Notes: a model not told the origin generated them from the sequence alone. 35,718 nt of DNA from Clostridia bacterium (GCA_017393775.1 JAFOQN010000064.1:1-35718); one strand, 5' to 3'; numbered from the stretch's first letter, positions 7,858 to 13,811 are shown. Translations and numbers: made by a program.

Positions 7858-8611
7858 ATTGTGCCTCCCGCAGCTCGCCCTTTCGTTCCATGGCGTTGAG
7901 CAGCACCAGCCCCAGCATCAGCACCAGGGCGTGGCCGAAGGATTCCGTCCCATGATCCAGCTGGTCGATGGGCCAGGGCAGCTGGGCGAAAAGGTTGCCA
8001 ATGACACCGGGCAGCATCATGGGGTTGCAGAAGGTGGCGAGGACCCGTTGGGCCGTGGTCTTCAGGGGGATGCGCCGCGTCCACACCAGCACCAGCATGA
8101 CCACGGTCAGCCCCACGTCGCAGAGGATATAGGATATGAGCATGGGCGCCGCGTTGGCATAGAAGACGCGGTTCGCTATGTCCGCGGCGGTCTGCATGTC
8201 GCCGTAGCTTTGATAGACATATTTGAAGACCAGAGCAACGATCATGAACACGGCATGGACGTAGGCCCAAGCCACCGTGCCGGTCACGTAAGCCACCCGG
8301 AACAGGCGCAACCACTTTTGATCCTTTGGCTGTTTTAGGTGGAGCTTCAACAGGCCATACATCCGATGAAAGCCCATATAATAAAGCATGGTGCCGAAGA
8401 AACCGCAGAGAATGCTCAGCACCATGCGCCAGGTGCCCATCTCGAGATAGGCCACCCGGACCATGAAGCCAAACTGATCCGTACCGACGCGGCCCATGGC
8501 CGGTTCCCTGCCGGTGGCGGCGAACAGGAAGTCCCCGACCACATACAGAAGGCATCCGGCGATGCCCAGCAGAAGCAACCTTTGAGACCGTTCCTTCATC
8601 ATGCGGTTCAT
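7847..8611 (-). CDS. Multi-pass membrane protein (DUF6796-like)
   Basis: A 254-residue membrane protein with about seven helices, paralogous to the gene that follows. I start it at ATG 8611 because AAAGGAG lies 7 nt upstream; the frame extends to 8641 only inside the preceding gene. It starts 1 nt after the stop of the methyltransferase gene and overlaps the next gene by 11 nt. Between helices it carries charged loops (KLHLKQPKDQKWLR) and a conserved GHALVLMLGL near the C-terminus. No transporter signature is recognised. Confidence 0.75.
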   Translation of the reverse strand: MNRMMKERSQRLLLLGIAGCLLYVVGDFLFAATGREPAMGRVGTDQFGFMVRVAYLEMGTWRMVLSILCGFFGTMLYYMGFHRMYGLLKLHLKQPKDQKWLRLFRVAYVTGTVAWAYVHAVFMIVALVFKYVYQSYGDMQTAADIANRVFYANAAPMLISYILCDVGLTVVMLVLVWTRRIPLKTTAQRVLATFCNPMMLPGVIGNLFAQLPWPIDQLDHGTESFGHALVLMLGLVLLNAMERKGELREAQYEL

Positions 8612-8612
8612 G

Positions 8613-9242
8613 TCATTCTCCTTTCGTCGCAAGGATCGCAAGCCAGGGCTTTTGCGGGTGATGCGCCGTCTTCACCTGAGCAAAGCCTGCCGCTTGCAGG
8701 GCGGCTTCCAGCTCTTCGGCGGTATAGGTATGCATGCCGTCGATGATCGTTTCAAACTGCTTTCCGGTTTTGTCCATGCCGTCGGATTCGTTGACGATGA
8801 GGAACCAACCGCCGGGCTTCAGAATGCGGCAGACCTCCGAAAAGCTCTTCACGGGACCCGGCCAGAAGTAGACGGTTTCGAACGCGGTGGCAAGATCGAA
8901 CGTCCCATCCCGGAAAGGGAGCGCGGACACGTCACCCTGCATCGCCGTGCAGCGTCCGGCCCCGATCATGATCCGGTTATATGCCGCAGCTTTTTTCACG
9001 GACAGCTCGGAATAGTCGACCGCCGTCACATGCGCTTTTGGAAACATTTTCAGCAGTTCGCCGGCGTTTCGCCCGCCTCCGCAACCTAAGTCCACCGCAT
9101 TTTCCGGAGTCATTGCAGGCAAATGTGTGAAGCCCCAGTCTGCCAGTTTCGCATGCCCGGAGTTCATCGTACCGAGCATCATTTTTCCCAAGAAACCTTC
9201 CGGCTTCCGCGTTTGACTGAAAAAGTCTTTAGCAATACTCAT
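8613..9242 (-). CDS. Class I SAM-dependent methyltransferase
   Basis: A 209-residue methyltransferase with canonical motifs: VDLGCGGGRNAGELL near residues 50-64, post-I VTAVDYSELSVKKA, QGDVSALPF before motif II FDLATAFETVYFWP, and LKPGGWFLIV. The C-terminal part (MHTYTAEELEAALQAAGF) is typical of UbiE/Methyltransf_11 small-molecule enzymes. The ATG at 9242 has AAGGAGG, which lies inside the 55-aa gene overlapping it by 14 nt. Substrate unknown. Confidence 0.88.
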   Translation of the reverse strand: MSIAKDFFSQTRKPEGFLGKMMLGTMNSGHAKLADWGFTHLPAMTPENAVDLGCGGGRNAGELLKMFPKAHVTAVDYSELSVKKAAAYNRIMIGAGRCTAMQGDVSALPFRDGTFDLATAFETVYFWPGPVKSFSEVCRILKPGGWFLIVNESDGMDKTGKQFETIIDGMHTYTAEELEAALQAAGFAQVKTAHHPQKPWLAILATKGE

Positions 9243-9396
9243 TTCCCATCCTCCTTAAATGCTCTTGCTGCGCTCCTTCTTCCAGGAGTTCGCTTATCCG
9301 TGCGTATGTATCGTTCTGTATCTCTGCAGATAAAGTCGGAAAATATTTTTGATAGCGGCTGATTGCCACCAGTTCTTCAGGCGTGTATTGACTCAT
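9229..9396 (-). CDS. Small protein of 55 aa, unrecognised
   Basis: A short gene below common ORF cut-offs. Its ATG at 9396 overlaps the upstream stop as ATGA and has GGAAGGAG at ideal spacing; its end overlaps the next methyltransferase gene by 14 nt and contains that gene's AAGGAGG. The protein starts MSQYTPEELVAISRYQKYF and is predicted helical and acidic in the middle (ISELLEEGAQQEH), ending in MGNEYC. I recognise no family. The placement could serve translational coupling, or the product could be a small partner subunit. The good start signals make it more than a spacer, but expression is not shown. Confidence 0.65.
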   Translation of the reverse strand: MSQYTPEELVAISRYQKYFPTLSAEIQNDTYARISELLEEGAQQEHLRRMGNEYC

Positions 9397-9986
9397 CTTG
9401 CTTTCTCCTTCCTAAATCTGAAGTACCCTTCCAGACCCAGGTCGCTGGTCTTATGAACTGTTGTAAATCCCCGCCGGTTGGCCTCCTCTTCAAATTCTTT
9501 GAGCGTAAAGAGGGCCTCTTCTGCGTGTCCCCAGTGCAGCAAGGCGTCCACAATATGGATGCAACGCTTCGACAGATCGGCGACGTAGATGCTCCCGCCA
9601 TCTCGCAGCACCCGGCGGCTTTCGTCAAAGAAGATCCGCCAGCCCTCCACGTGATGCAGGATGCAGAAATCCAGCACTGCGTCAAAGCTTCCGTCGGGAA
9701 AACGGCTCAGATCGTCTGCACTGCCCTCTACAAAGCATGCGCTGGGCAGGTTTCGCCCTCTGGCAATCTCCAGCTGCTCCGGCATGATGTCAAGCCCGGT
9801 ATAGCTGTGCGGCTGCTCTGCGGTGATCAGGGAGGCAGCGTAACCGTTGCCGCAGCCGCCCTCCAGAATGTCCAGCCCTTTTATGACAAGGCCGAATTTT
9901 TTAAAGGTCTTGAGTTCCATCTTCTCGATGTACCATTTCCGCCAGCCCATTTGCATGGCGTCAAATTCTTTCATGCTGAGTTTCAT
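9393..9986 (-). CDS. Class I SAM-dependent methyltransferase
   Basis: A 197-residue methyltransferase. Motif I is DILEGGCGNGYAASL, post-I is YTGLDIMPEQLEIA, motif II is FDAVLDFCILHHVEGW and the next loop is LRDGGSIYVADLS. The N-terminus has a helix with aromatic residues (MGWRKWYIEKMELK) and the C-terminus a GYFRFRKEK strand. The start is taken at ATG 9986, which overlaps the stop of the upstream methyltransferase as ATGA with AAGGTGAT before it; an ORF-extending start at 10019 lies inside the neighbour. Substrate unknown. Confidence 0.85.
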   Translation of the reverse strand: MKLSMKEFDAMQMGWRKWYIEKMELKTFKKFGLVIKGLDILEGGCGNGYAASLITAEQPHSYTGLDIMPEQLEIARGRNLPSACFVEGSADDLSRFPDGSFDAVLDFCILHHVEGWRIFFDESRRVLRDGGSIYVADLSKRCIHIVDALLHWGHAEEALFTLKEFEEEANRRGFTTVHKTSDLGLEGYFRFRKEKAR

Positions 9987-10591
9987 CTTATCACCTTCTT
10001 CATCACCGCTACGGCACAAGGGATACTCCCGTTCGCTAAAGTAATCTGCACGTCCGAATACCCGGCATCCCGGAAAAACCGTTCGTAGCTCTCCACGGTA
10101 AACTGCCGCTTGAAATCCGCCCCGGCTTTTTCGACCGCATTGGCAAAGCCGCTTGTTTTCCCTTTCGTGTCTTTATTCATGTAGGTCGGAATGATCAGCA
10201 TTCCGCCGTCTTTGCATACACGGTTCAGTTCATAAAGCGCCGCGAGCGGATTGTCCAGCAGGTGGATCACGTTGCCCGCTACGACCTTATCGAAGCTTCC
10301 GTCCGGATAGGACAGCGCGGTAATATCCGCCTTCGAAAACGTGATGCTTTGAAAAACAGCGCAGTTTTTCTTTGCCTTGTTCAGCATCTTTTCGGAATAA
10401 TCCGTCGCTGTCAGCTGTCTGCACTTCGGCGCGATCACCGCGCTTAACAGCCCCGTCCCACAGGCGCATTCCAGCACCGTATTATCAGGTTCAATCAGCG
10501 AAGATACGATCCTCTTCAGCTTCTGATGCGTCTTCCTGTTAATGACATTGACGAAAATGTCATATGCACCGGCCACATTATCCCAGAACAC
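9983..10591 (-). CDS. Class I SAM-dependent methyltransferase, first gene of the operon
   Basis: A 202-residue UbiE/Methyltransf_25-type enzyme starting with GTG at 10591; AGGAGG at 10599-10604 is 7 nt upstream and decides the start. Motifs: VLECACGTGLLSAV near residues 38-51, TATDYSEKMLNKAK, FDKVVAGNVIHLLDNP and CKDGGMLIIPTY. The N-terminal FWDNVAGAYD is typical of the UbiE-like group. It is the promoter-proximal gene, directly behind two palindromic operators, so expression of the whole operon begins here. Substrate unknown. Confidence 0.87.
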   Translation of the reverse strand: MFWDNVAGAYDIFVNVINRKTHQKLKRIVSSLIEPDNTVLECACGTGLLSAVIAPKCRQLTATDYSEKMLNKAKKNCAVFQSITFSKADITALSYPDGSFDKVVAGNVIHLLDNPLAALYELNRVCKDGGMLIIPTYMNKDTKGKTSGFANAVEKAGADFKRQFTVESYERFFRDAGYSDVQITLANGSIPCAVAVMKKVIR

Positions 10592-10598
10592 TCTTTTG

Positions 10599-10604
10599 CC
10601 TCCT
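10599..10604 (-). promoter_or_regulatory. Ribosome binding site AGGAGG selecting a GTG start
   Basis: A perfect AGGAGG on the minus strand, 7 nt before the GTG at 10591. It directly abuts the downstream palindrome at 10605-10620, so a protein or hairpin at that palindrome could hinder ribosome access. Confidence 0.85.
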
Positions 10605-10620
10605 GTTAGCAGCAGCTAAC
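10605..10620. promoter_or_regulatory. Palindromic operator 2, GTTAGC-N4-GCTAAC
   Basis: A perfect 6+6 bp inverted repeat GTTAGCAGCAGCTAAC, the same half-sites as operator 1 at 10650-10665, with centres 45 bp apart. It lies in the transcribed leader right next to the first ribosome binding site. Its size fits a dimeric helix-turn-helix repressor of TetR or MarR type; no such regulator gene lies in the window. In RNA it could also fold as a short hairpin. Confidence 0.65.
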
Positions 10621-10630
10621 CATTGCCCCG

Positions 10631-10652
10631 AAAGAAAAACCCGCGGCGGGTT
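10631..10652 (-). terminator. Terminator-like hairpin in the operon leader (possible attenuator)
   Basis: On the minus strand AACCCG-CCG-CGGGTT (10652-10638) is followed by TTTCTTT. It lies about 10-25 nt after the expected start of transcription and between the two operators. It is short (6 bp stem, 3 nt loop), so it could be an attenuator, a 5' stabilising hairpin, or chance. Confidence 0.35.
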
Positions 10653-10665
10653 AGTCCTCGCTAAC
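10650..10665. promoter_or_regulatory. Palindromic operator 1, GTTAG-N6-CTAAC, over the transcription start
   Basis: The inverted repeat GTTAGTCCTCGCTAAC begins 1 bp downstream of the -10 box, so it covers the expected +1. A bound dimer would block initiation. It repeats the half-sites of operator 2. Position and symmetry are seen directly; the identity of the regulator is inference. Confidence 0.68.
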
Positions 10666-10666
10666 T

Positions 10667-10695
10667 ATTATAGCTGATTGGTTGTCGTTTTTCAA
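10667..10695 (-). promoter_or_regulatory. Sigma-70/sigma-A promoter of the 10.6-kb operon
   Basis: On the minus strand TTGAAA (10695-10690) and a perfect TATAAT (10672-10667) are separated by exactly 17 bp. No other good promoter is seen among the genes to the left, whose gaps are all under 40 nt. Expected start of transcription is near 10660. Confidence 0.8.
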
Positions 10696-10699
10696 TATG

Positions 10700-10985
10700 C
10701 GTCTGAAAAATGTTTGTCATAGATTCCTTTGGCTTGAGATGCCGCAAACGGATATTGCAAATAACATCATCTTTTTTCACTTTTCATAATCCGGAAAACC
10801 AGATACGGAGGGCGTTTCCGGTTCGAAAATTTACTGTATTCTTTACTGTATTTTGGATATTTTTGCGTGTTTTTCACGGTCCGATTCGTCCAATCAGTAC
10901 CATCGTGTAAATCAAAAAAGTGCCTAAAATAGAGACTTTTCTTGGTTTTCCCAGCGTTTCTCGACTTTTCCGGATTTTGGATTTC
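10700..10985. other. AT-rich gene-free stretch between promoter and tRNA fragment
   Basis: About 290 bp, visibly richer in A/T than both sides. Open frames here on both strands are short or run antisense through the tRNA fragment, lack ribosome sites and resemble no family. The one structured element is the 12-bp-spaced direct repeat at 10830-10852. Such DNA is common at the ends of integrative elements. Confidence 0.5.
10830..10852. repeat. Tandem direct repeat TTTACTGTATT, 12-bp period
   Basis: Two exact 11-bp copies at 10830-10840 and 10842-10852. Being about 140 bp from the tRNA scar, they could be arm-type recombinase or excisionase sites of an integrative element, but this is only a positional suggestion. 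Confidence 0.5.
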
Positions 10986-10990
10986 GAGAA

Positions 10991-11035
10991 CTGTTAACCG
11001 AAGGGTTGTAAGTTCGAGTCTTACCTGGGGAGCCA
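10991..11035 (+). pseudogene. 3' half of tRNA-Asn(GUU), likely attachment-site remnant
   Basis: The sequence CTGTTAA is an anticodon loop with GTT anticodon. It is followed by the 3' anticodon strand CCGAA, a variable region GGGTT, a perfect T-arm GTAAG-TTCGAGT-CTTAC, the acceptor strand CTGGGGA, discriminator G and encoded CCA (11033-11035). Upstream there is no matching 5' anticodon strand, D-arm or acceptor strand (TCCCCAG expected), so the gene is cut in the anticodon arm. Integrases of many islands recombine within tRNA genes and leave a 3' copy at the distal end. Confidence 0.78.
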
Positions 11036-11040
11036 ATTGG

Positions 11041-11089
11041 AACAAATCCGAACCTGAAGCTTGTAGGCGATGGGTTCGGATTTGTTGTT
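11041..11089 (+). terminator. Terminator behind the tRNA-Asn remnant
   Basis: A 14-bp perfect inverted repeat, AACAAATCCGAACC (11041-11054) and GGTTCGGATTTGTT (11073-11086), then a short T-rich tail. It starts 5 nt after the tRNA CCA, as expected for the original tRNA terminator. This suggests that the DNA right of 11035 is the native downstream flank. Confidence 0.7.
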
Positions 11090-11133
11090 TATCTCGGCGC
11101 TTCTGAAATAAAACCAAAACGGAGGAAAAAGAG

Positions 11134-11429
11134 ATGAACACGAATGAATTGGGTTGGATCGGACGATACGGCAAAAAATTGCTTGCCATGCTCAGGGAAC
11201 ATGATCCGGACAAGTACACTTCCTGCTGTTCGAGAGAAAGTCGCAAAAATACCTGCTCGCGCAGAACAAGTACATCAGCGAGCGCATTTGGGATCTGACG
11301 ATGAAACCGGCAAAGAAGAGCGGCATCAGCGAAGAACTGAAGCGCCGCGATCAGCTGCGATGGGTGCAGGAAGTCAATTCCTATCGGAATATGGCGGAAG
11401 AATCGGTGCCTGCCGAACACTTTGATTAA
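11134..11429 (+). pseudogene. TnpV-like transposon protein, frameshifted
   Basis: ATG at 11134 behind GGAGG opens with LGWIGRYGKKLLAMLREHDPDKYTS, the typical start of short TnpV-type proteins. Near 11221-11223 the frame breaks. One base back it continues as LLFERKSQKYLLAQNKYIS ... MKPAKKSGISEELKRRDQL, then RWVQEVNSYRNMAEESV and TAA at 11427-11429. A single lost C in a CCC run would explain it (TCCCTGCTG to TCCTGCTG). The joined product would be about 98 aa. TnpV proteins are carried by Clostridia mobile elements; function unclear. A sequencing error is possible. Confidence 0.65.
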
Positions 11430-11441
11430 GAATCGATACAA

Positions 11442-11471
11442 AACAGCAGGTGGCAAACGCTTCCTGCTGTT
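11442..11471. terminator. Bidirectional terminator between the TnpV-like remnant and the peroxidase gene
   Basis: AACAGCAGG (11442-11450) pairs with CCTGCTGTT (11463-11471). On the minus strand it is followed by TTTTG, on the plus strand by CTTCTCTTT. It lies 25 nt beyond the end of the peroxidase gene. Confidence 0.65.
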
Positions 11472-11495
11472 CTTCTCTTTACAGTGTATTTCTTC

Positions 11496-12041
11496 TTAAA
11501 GAATTGCCTCGACAGCTTTTTTGACGTCCGCCATGTCGACGGTCGGCTCGAAACGGGCGATGACCTTGCCCTCGCGGTCGATCAGGAACTTCGTGAAGTT
11601 CCACTTGATATATGCTCTGTCGCCGAACTGCTTGTTGTTCATGTTCGCGAACTTTTCGAGCATGGCGTTCTTGATGCCCTTGCCGAAGCCCACGAACGGC
11701 TTTTCCGTCGCGAGGAACACGAACAGCGGATCGGCAGTCTCGCCGTTAACGTCGATCTTCTTAAACTGCGGGAAGTCCGTGCCGAATTTCAGCGTACAGA
11801 ACGAATGGATCTCTTCCTCGCTGCCGGGCGCCTGATTGGCAAATTGATTGCAGGGGAAATCGAGGATTTCGAACCCCTTGTCCTTGAGCTCCTTATACAT
11901 CGCCTCGAGCGGATCGTAATGCGGTGTGAAGCCGCAGCCCGTCGCTGTATTGACGATCAGCAAAACCTTGCCTGCATATTCCGAGAGACTGACGTCGTTT
12001 CCTTTTCTGTCCTTTACCGTGAAATCATAGACCGTTTTCAT
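11496..12041 (-). CDS. Glutathione peroxidase family thiol peroxidase (Cys type)
   Basis: A 181-residue thioredoxin-fold peroxidase. The catalytic centre NTATGCGFTPHYDPLE has Cys36, not selenocysteine; the remaining tetrad residues are Gln70 in FPCNQFANQAPG and Trp147-Asn148 in IKWNFTKFL. Such bacterial enzymes mostly use thioredoxin rather than glutathione to reduce peroxides. The start is ATG at 12041 with AAGGGAG upstream; the frame stays open to 12266, but that extension has no family similarity and covers the promoter. Monocistronic, with its own promoter at 12075-12103 and a terminator at 11442-11471. Confidence 0.93.
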   Translation of the reverse strand: MKTVYDFTVKDRKGNDVSLSEYAGKVLLIVNTATGCGFTPHYDPLEAMYKELKDKGFEILDFPCNQFANQAPGSEEEIHSFCTLKFGTDFPQFKKIDVNGETADPLFVFLATEKPFVGFGKGIKNAMLEKFANMNNKQFGDRAYIKWNFTKFLIDREGKVIARFEPTVDMADVKKAVEAIL

Positions 12042-12074
12042 TCTTGATCTCCCTTCTGATTCATTATCGTAAGT

Positions 12075-12103
12075 ATTATACACAAGGCGATTCGGTATGT
12101 AAA
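12075..12103 (-). promoter_or_regulatory. Promoter of the peroxidase gene
   Basis: On the minus strand TTTACA (12103-12098), 17-bp spacer, TATAAT (12080-12075). The start codon is about 34 nt downstream. No PerR-like box was obvious. Confidence 0.7.
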
Positions 12104-12173
12104 CTGTTTCCTGTCGGTTTGTCTCTTTCCGGAACCCGCGCGATTCTTTCATGAACATACGCCCGATAAGAGT

Positions 12174-12192
12174 CCTGCCGACGACCGGCAGG
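12174..12192 (-). terminator. GC-rich hairpin after the apbE remnant
   Basis: CCTGCCG and CGGCAGG with a 5-nt loop, 10 nt beyond the stop at 12202. No U-tract follows on the minus strand, so termination would be weak or Rho-dependent. Confidence 0.35.
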
Positions 12193-12201
12193 GCGCCGTA
12201 T

Positions 12202-12348
12202 TTACAATTCAAGCAGAAATGGATTATGTTCGAAGCGCTGCATCCTGGCTTTGATCTGTTCGGCAACGGAAAGCGTGTGTTCCCCTTCGAACGCGATCGT
12301 ATGGACCGTTCCCATGGCGGGGAACACTTTCTGAACGGAGGTCGTCAT
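12202..12348 (-). pseudogene. apbE remnant (FAD:protein FMN transferase N-terminus)
   Basis: ATG at 12348 overlaps the upstream stop as ATGA and has AAAGGATGG before it. The 48-residue product contains VFPAMGTVHTIAFEGEH and SVAEQIKARMQRFEHN, which correspond to the AMGT strand and first helix at the N-terminus of ApbE proteins (normally about 300 aa). It then ends FLLEL and TAA. No later ApbE motif is found in any frame before the peroxidase promoter, so most of the gene has been deleted. Confidence 0.65.
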
Positions 12349-12761
12349 TCTTCCATCCTTTCGGTCCTGTGAAACAGGGAAATCAGATATGTCACGATGC
12401 CGCACACGACGAGCGCTCCGCCGGTGATCCAGTAGACGAGCGTCAGCGGATTGGTCGTACCATAGATCTCGAGCGCGCCCGAAACGAGACTGCCGACGGT
12501 CAGCGTCGCGATCCCCGCATGATACACGCCGCGGGCAAAGCGGTTCGGGTACGGCGCATGCAGCATCGTGATAAGCATGAGAGGCAGCACGCCGAGCATA
12601 AGCGGGAACACGAAGGCATAGATCATGCCGTAGGAATACACGCCGTGGCTGAACACTTCGTAGACCGCGCCGAAAGCCACGCAGAACAGGGTCGCAAAAA
12701 GGTCAATGAGAATCCGCTTTTGCTGCGGATTCAGCTTACGTGCCGTAACCAATGTACACAA
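12345..12761 (-). CDS. Four-helix membrane protein, unrecognised
   Basis: A 138-residue protein with hydrophobic segments at about 18-36, 44-67, 77-97 and 106-130 and a charged tail (HRTERMEE). The start is probably TTG at 12761, with AAAGGAG 11 nt upstream, both inside the 3' end of the glycosidase gene (26-nt overlap). No ATG is available before residue 45. It ends in an ATGA overlap with the apbE remnant. A membrane protein next to apbE can carry covalently bound FMN, but no FMN-attachment motif (D-x-x-T/S-G-A-T/S) is seen, so no such claim is made. Confidence 0.6.
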   Translation of the reverse strand: MCTLVTARKLNPQQKRILIDLFATLFCVAFGAVYEVFSHGVYSYGMIYAFVFPLMLGVLPLMLITMLHAPYPNRFARGVYHAGIATLTVGSLVSGALEIYGTTNPLTLVYWITGGALVVCGIVTYLISLFHRTERMEE

Positions 12762-13707
12762 TGTCGCTCACGCTCCTTTCGCTGGATCTGTTTTTGCCGT
12801 TAGCAGGGTTGTTGACGATATTTCCAAGAAACACCATGGATGAAGAGCCGCCGCCGTCGAGATTGTAGGCGGTTTGTGCCCCGAGCGACTGCAAAAACGC
12901 CGCGAGTTCATGGAGGGAAAGTCCGTCGCTCTCGCTCGTACGTCCGTCCGCAACGACGAACAGATAATGCCCGTTTTCCAAAGTTCCGATCGCCGTCCGC
13001 GGATTGCTCGCCATCGCCCTTCCTACCTCTTCTTTTTCCGTAACGGCAATCTCGCCGTTCTCAACAAGCGCGGGTCCGAAAGACAATACGTTCCGGGCGC
13101 CGGACGCAAGCAGTTCCTCTGCCGTAATGTCATCCTCGCTGATGATGCGGAACGTACCATCCGCGTAGATCACCAGGTCCTCGCTGCCGCTTGATGTGTT
13201 GCGGTACAGCACGCCGTTGCGGATCACATAGCCGGACCGCTGTGCGCCGTAGTAATCGCCGTTGATCGCAAGGATCGCGTTGACCGAAGCCGCCATCGTC
13301 GAAGTCTTTTCCGTTATGTTGCGTCCATAGGTGTTTTCGGCAAGCGCCGTCTTCAGATAGTCCGCCGAGGAAAGCTCAATATCCGCAACGTAGACCGTCG
13401 TTTCGAGCAGGCGATATGTCGTAAGCTGTACGAAGATATTCTCATCCGAATAGGTCGTATCGGTCGTGACCGCTTCCGCCGTCAGAGACGTTTCGGCCGG
13501 TTCCTCCGCCGCTTCGGGTTCTTTCGCAGCGATCGTGATCATTTCCGTTTCCTCCGCGTTTTGTATGACGGCTGCTTTTGTATCCGGTTCGCTTGCGGCG
13601 GTTGCATAAACGCGCTTGATCAAAAACGTATCCGCCAGAAGATAGCCGGTGAACAGAAAAAGCGCCAGCCCGAACAGGACCGCAAAACCGTACCTGGGTA
13701 TCTTCAT
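12736..13707 (-). CDS. Phosphodiester glycosidase family protein (NAGPA domain), membrane-anchored
   Basis: A 323-residue protein: an N-terminal membrane anchor (residues 7-26), a long Ala/Glu/Thr-rich linker to about residue 85, then a PF09992-type domain to the end. Family marks are VNAILAINGDYYG, VIRNGVLYR, NPRTAIGTLENG, LFVVADGR, YNLDGGGSSSMVF and the final ERSVSDIVYIGY. The domain cleaves N-acetylglucosamine phosphodiesters in eukaryotes. Bacterial members are annotated in exopolysaccharide metabolism; extracytoplasmic action is likely from the anchor. Start ATG 13707 has AGGTGA upstream; an earlier start at 13740 would put extra charged residues before the anchor. It heads the operon with the four-helix protein and apbE remnant. 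Confidence 0.88.
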   Translation of the reverse strand: MKIPRYGFAVLFGLALFLFTGYLLADTFLIKRVYATAASEPDTKAAVIQNAEETEMITIAAKEPEAAEEPAETSLTAEAVTTDTTYSDENIFVQLTTYRLLETTVYVADIELSSADYLKTALAENTYGRNITEKTSTMAASVNAILAINGDYYGAQRSGYVIRNGVLYRNTSSGSEDLVIYADGTFRIISEDDITAEELLASGARNVLSFGPALVENGEIAVTEKEEVGRAMASNPRTAIGTLENGHYLFVVADGRTSESDGLSLHELAAFLQSLGAQTAYNLDGGGSSSMVFLGNIVNNPANGKNRSSERSVSDIVYIGYGT

Positions 13708-13735
13708 TTTCGTCACCTCTCTTTTTCTTGCCTTC

Positions 13736-13767
13736 ATCATACGCTGTCAACCCTAAACGAACCTAAA
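13736..13767 (-). promoter_or_regulatory. Possible response-regulator boxes and -10 of the glycosidase operon
   Basis: On the minus strand TTTAGG occurs at 13767-13762 and again at 13757-13752 (10-bp period). It is followed after 10 bp by TATGAT (13741-13736) with no fitting -35 box. This layout resembles PhoB/OmpR-type activated promoters. The adjacent divergent genes encode an OmpR-type response regulator and sensor kinase, the obvious candidates. Confidence 0.45.
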
Positions 13768-13802
13768 TAGATAAAATTTATGATGTATTTTTCGAAAAAA
13801 TA

Positions 13803-13811
13803 TGATATGAT
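13803..13811 (+). promoter_or_regulatory. Extended -10 element before the response regulator gene
   Basis: TGATATGAT fits TG-N-TATAAT with one mismatch, 28 nt before the ATG. The -35 region is poor, so activation or autoregulation is possible. Confidence 0.35.

Noticed and set aside
10767-11456. Minus-strand open frame of 229 codons possibly an integrase end
   Set aside because: It reads antisense through the TnpV-like remnant and the tRNA fragment (giving RLELTTLRLT, a typical antisense tRNA translation) and has no integrase motif.
11934-11936. Selenocysteine in the glutathione peroxidase
   Set aside because: The active-site codon is a normal Cys codon; no TGA or SECIS-like need.
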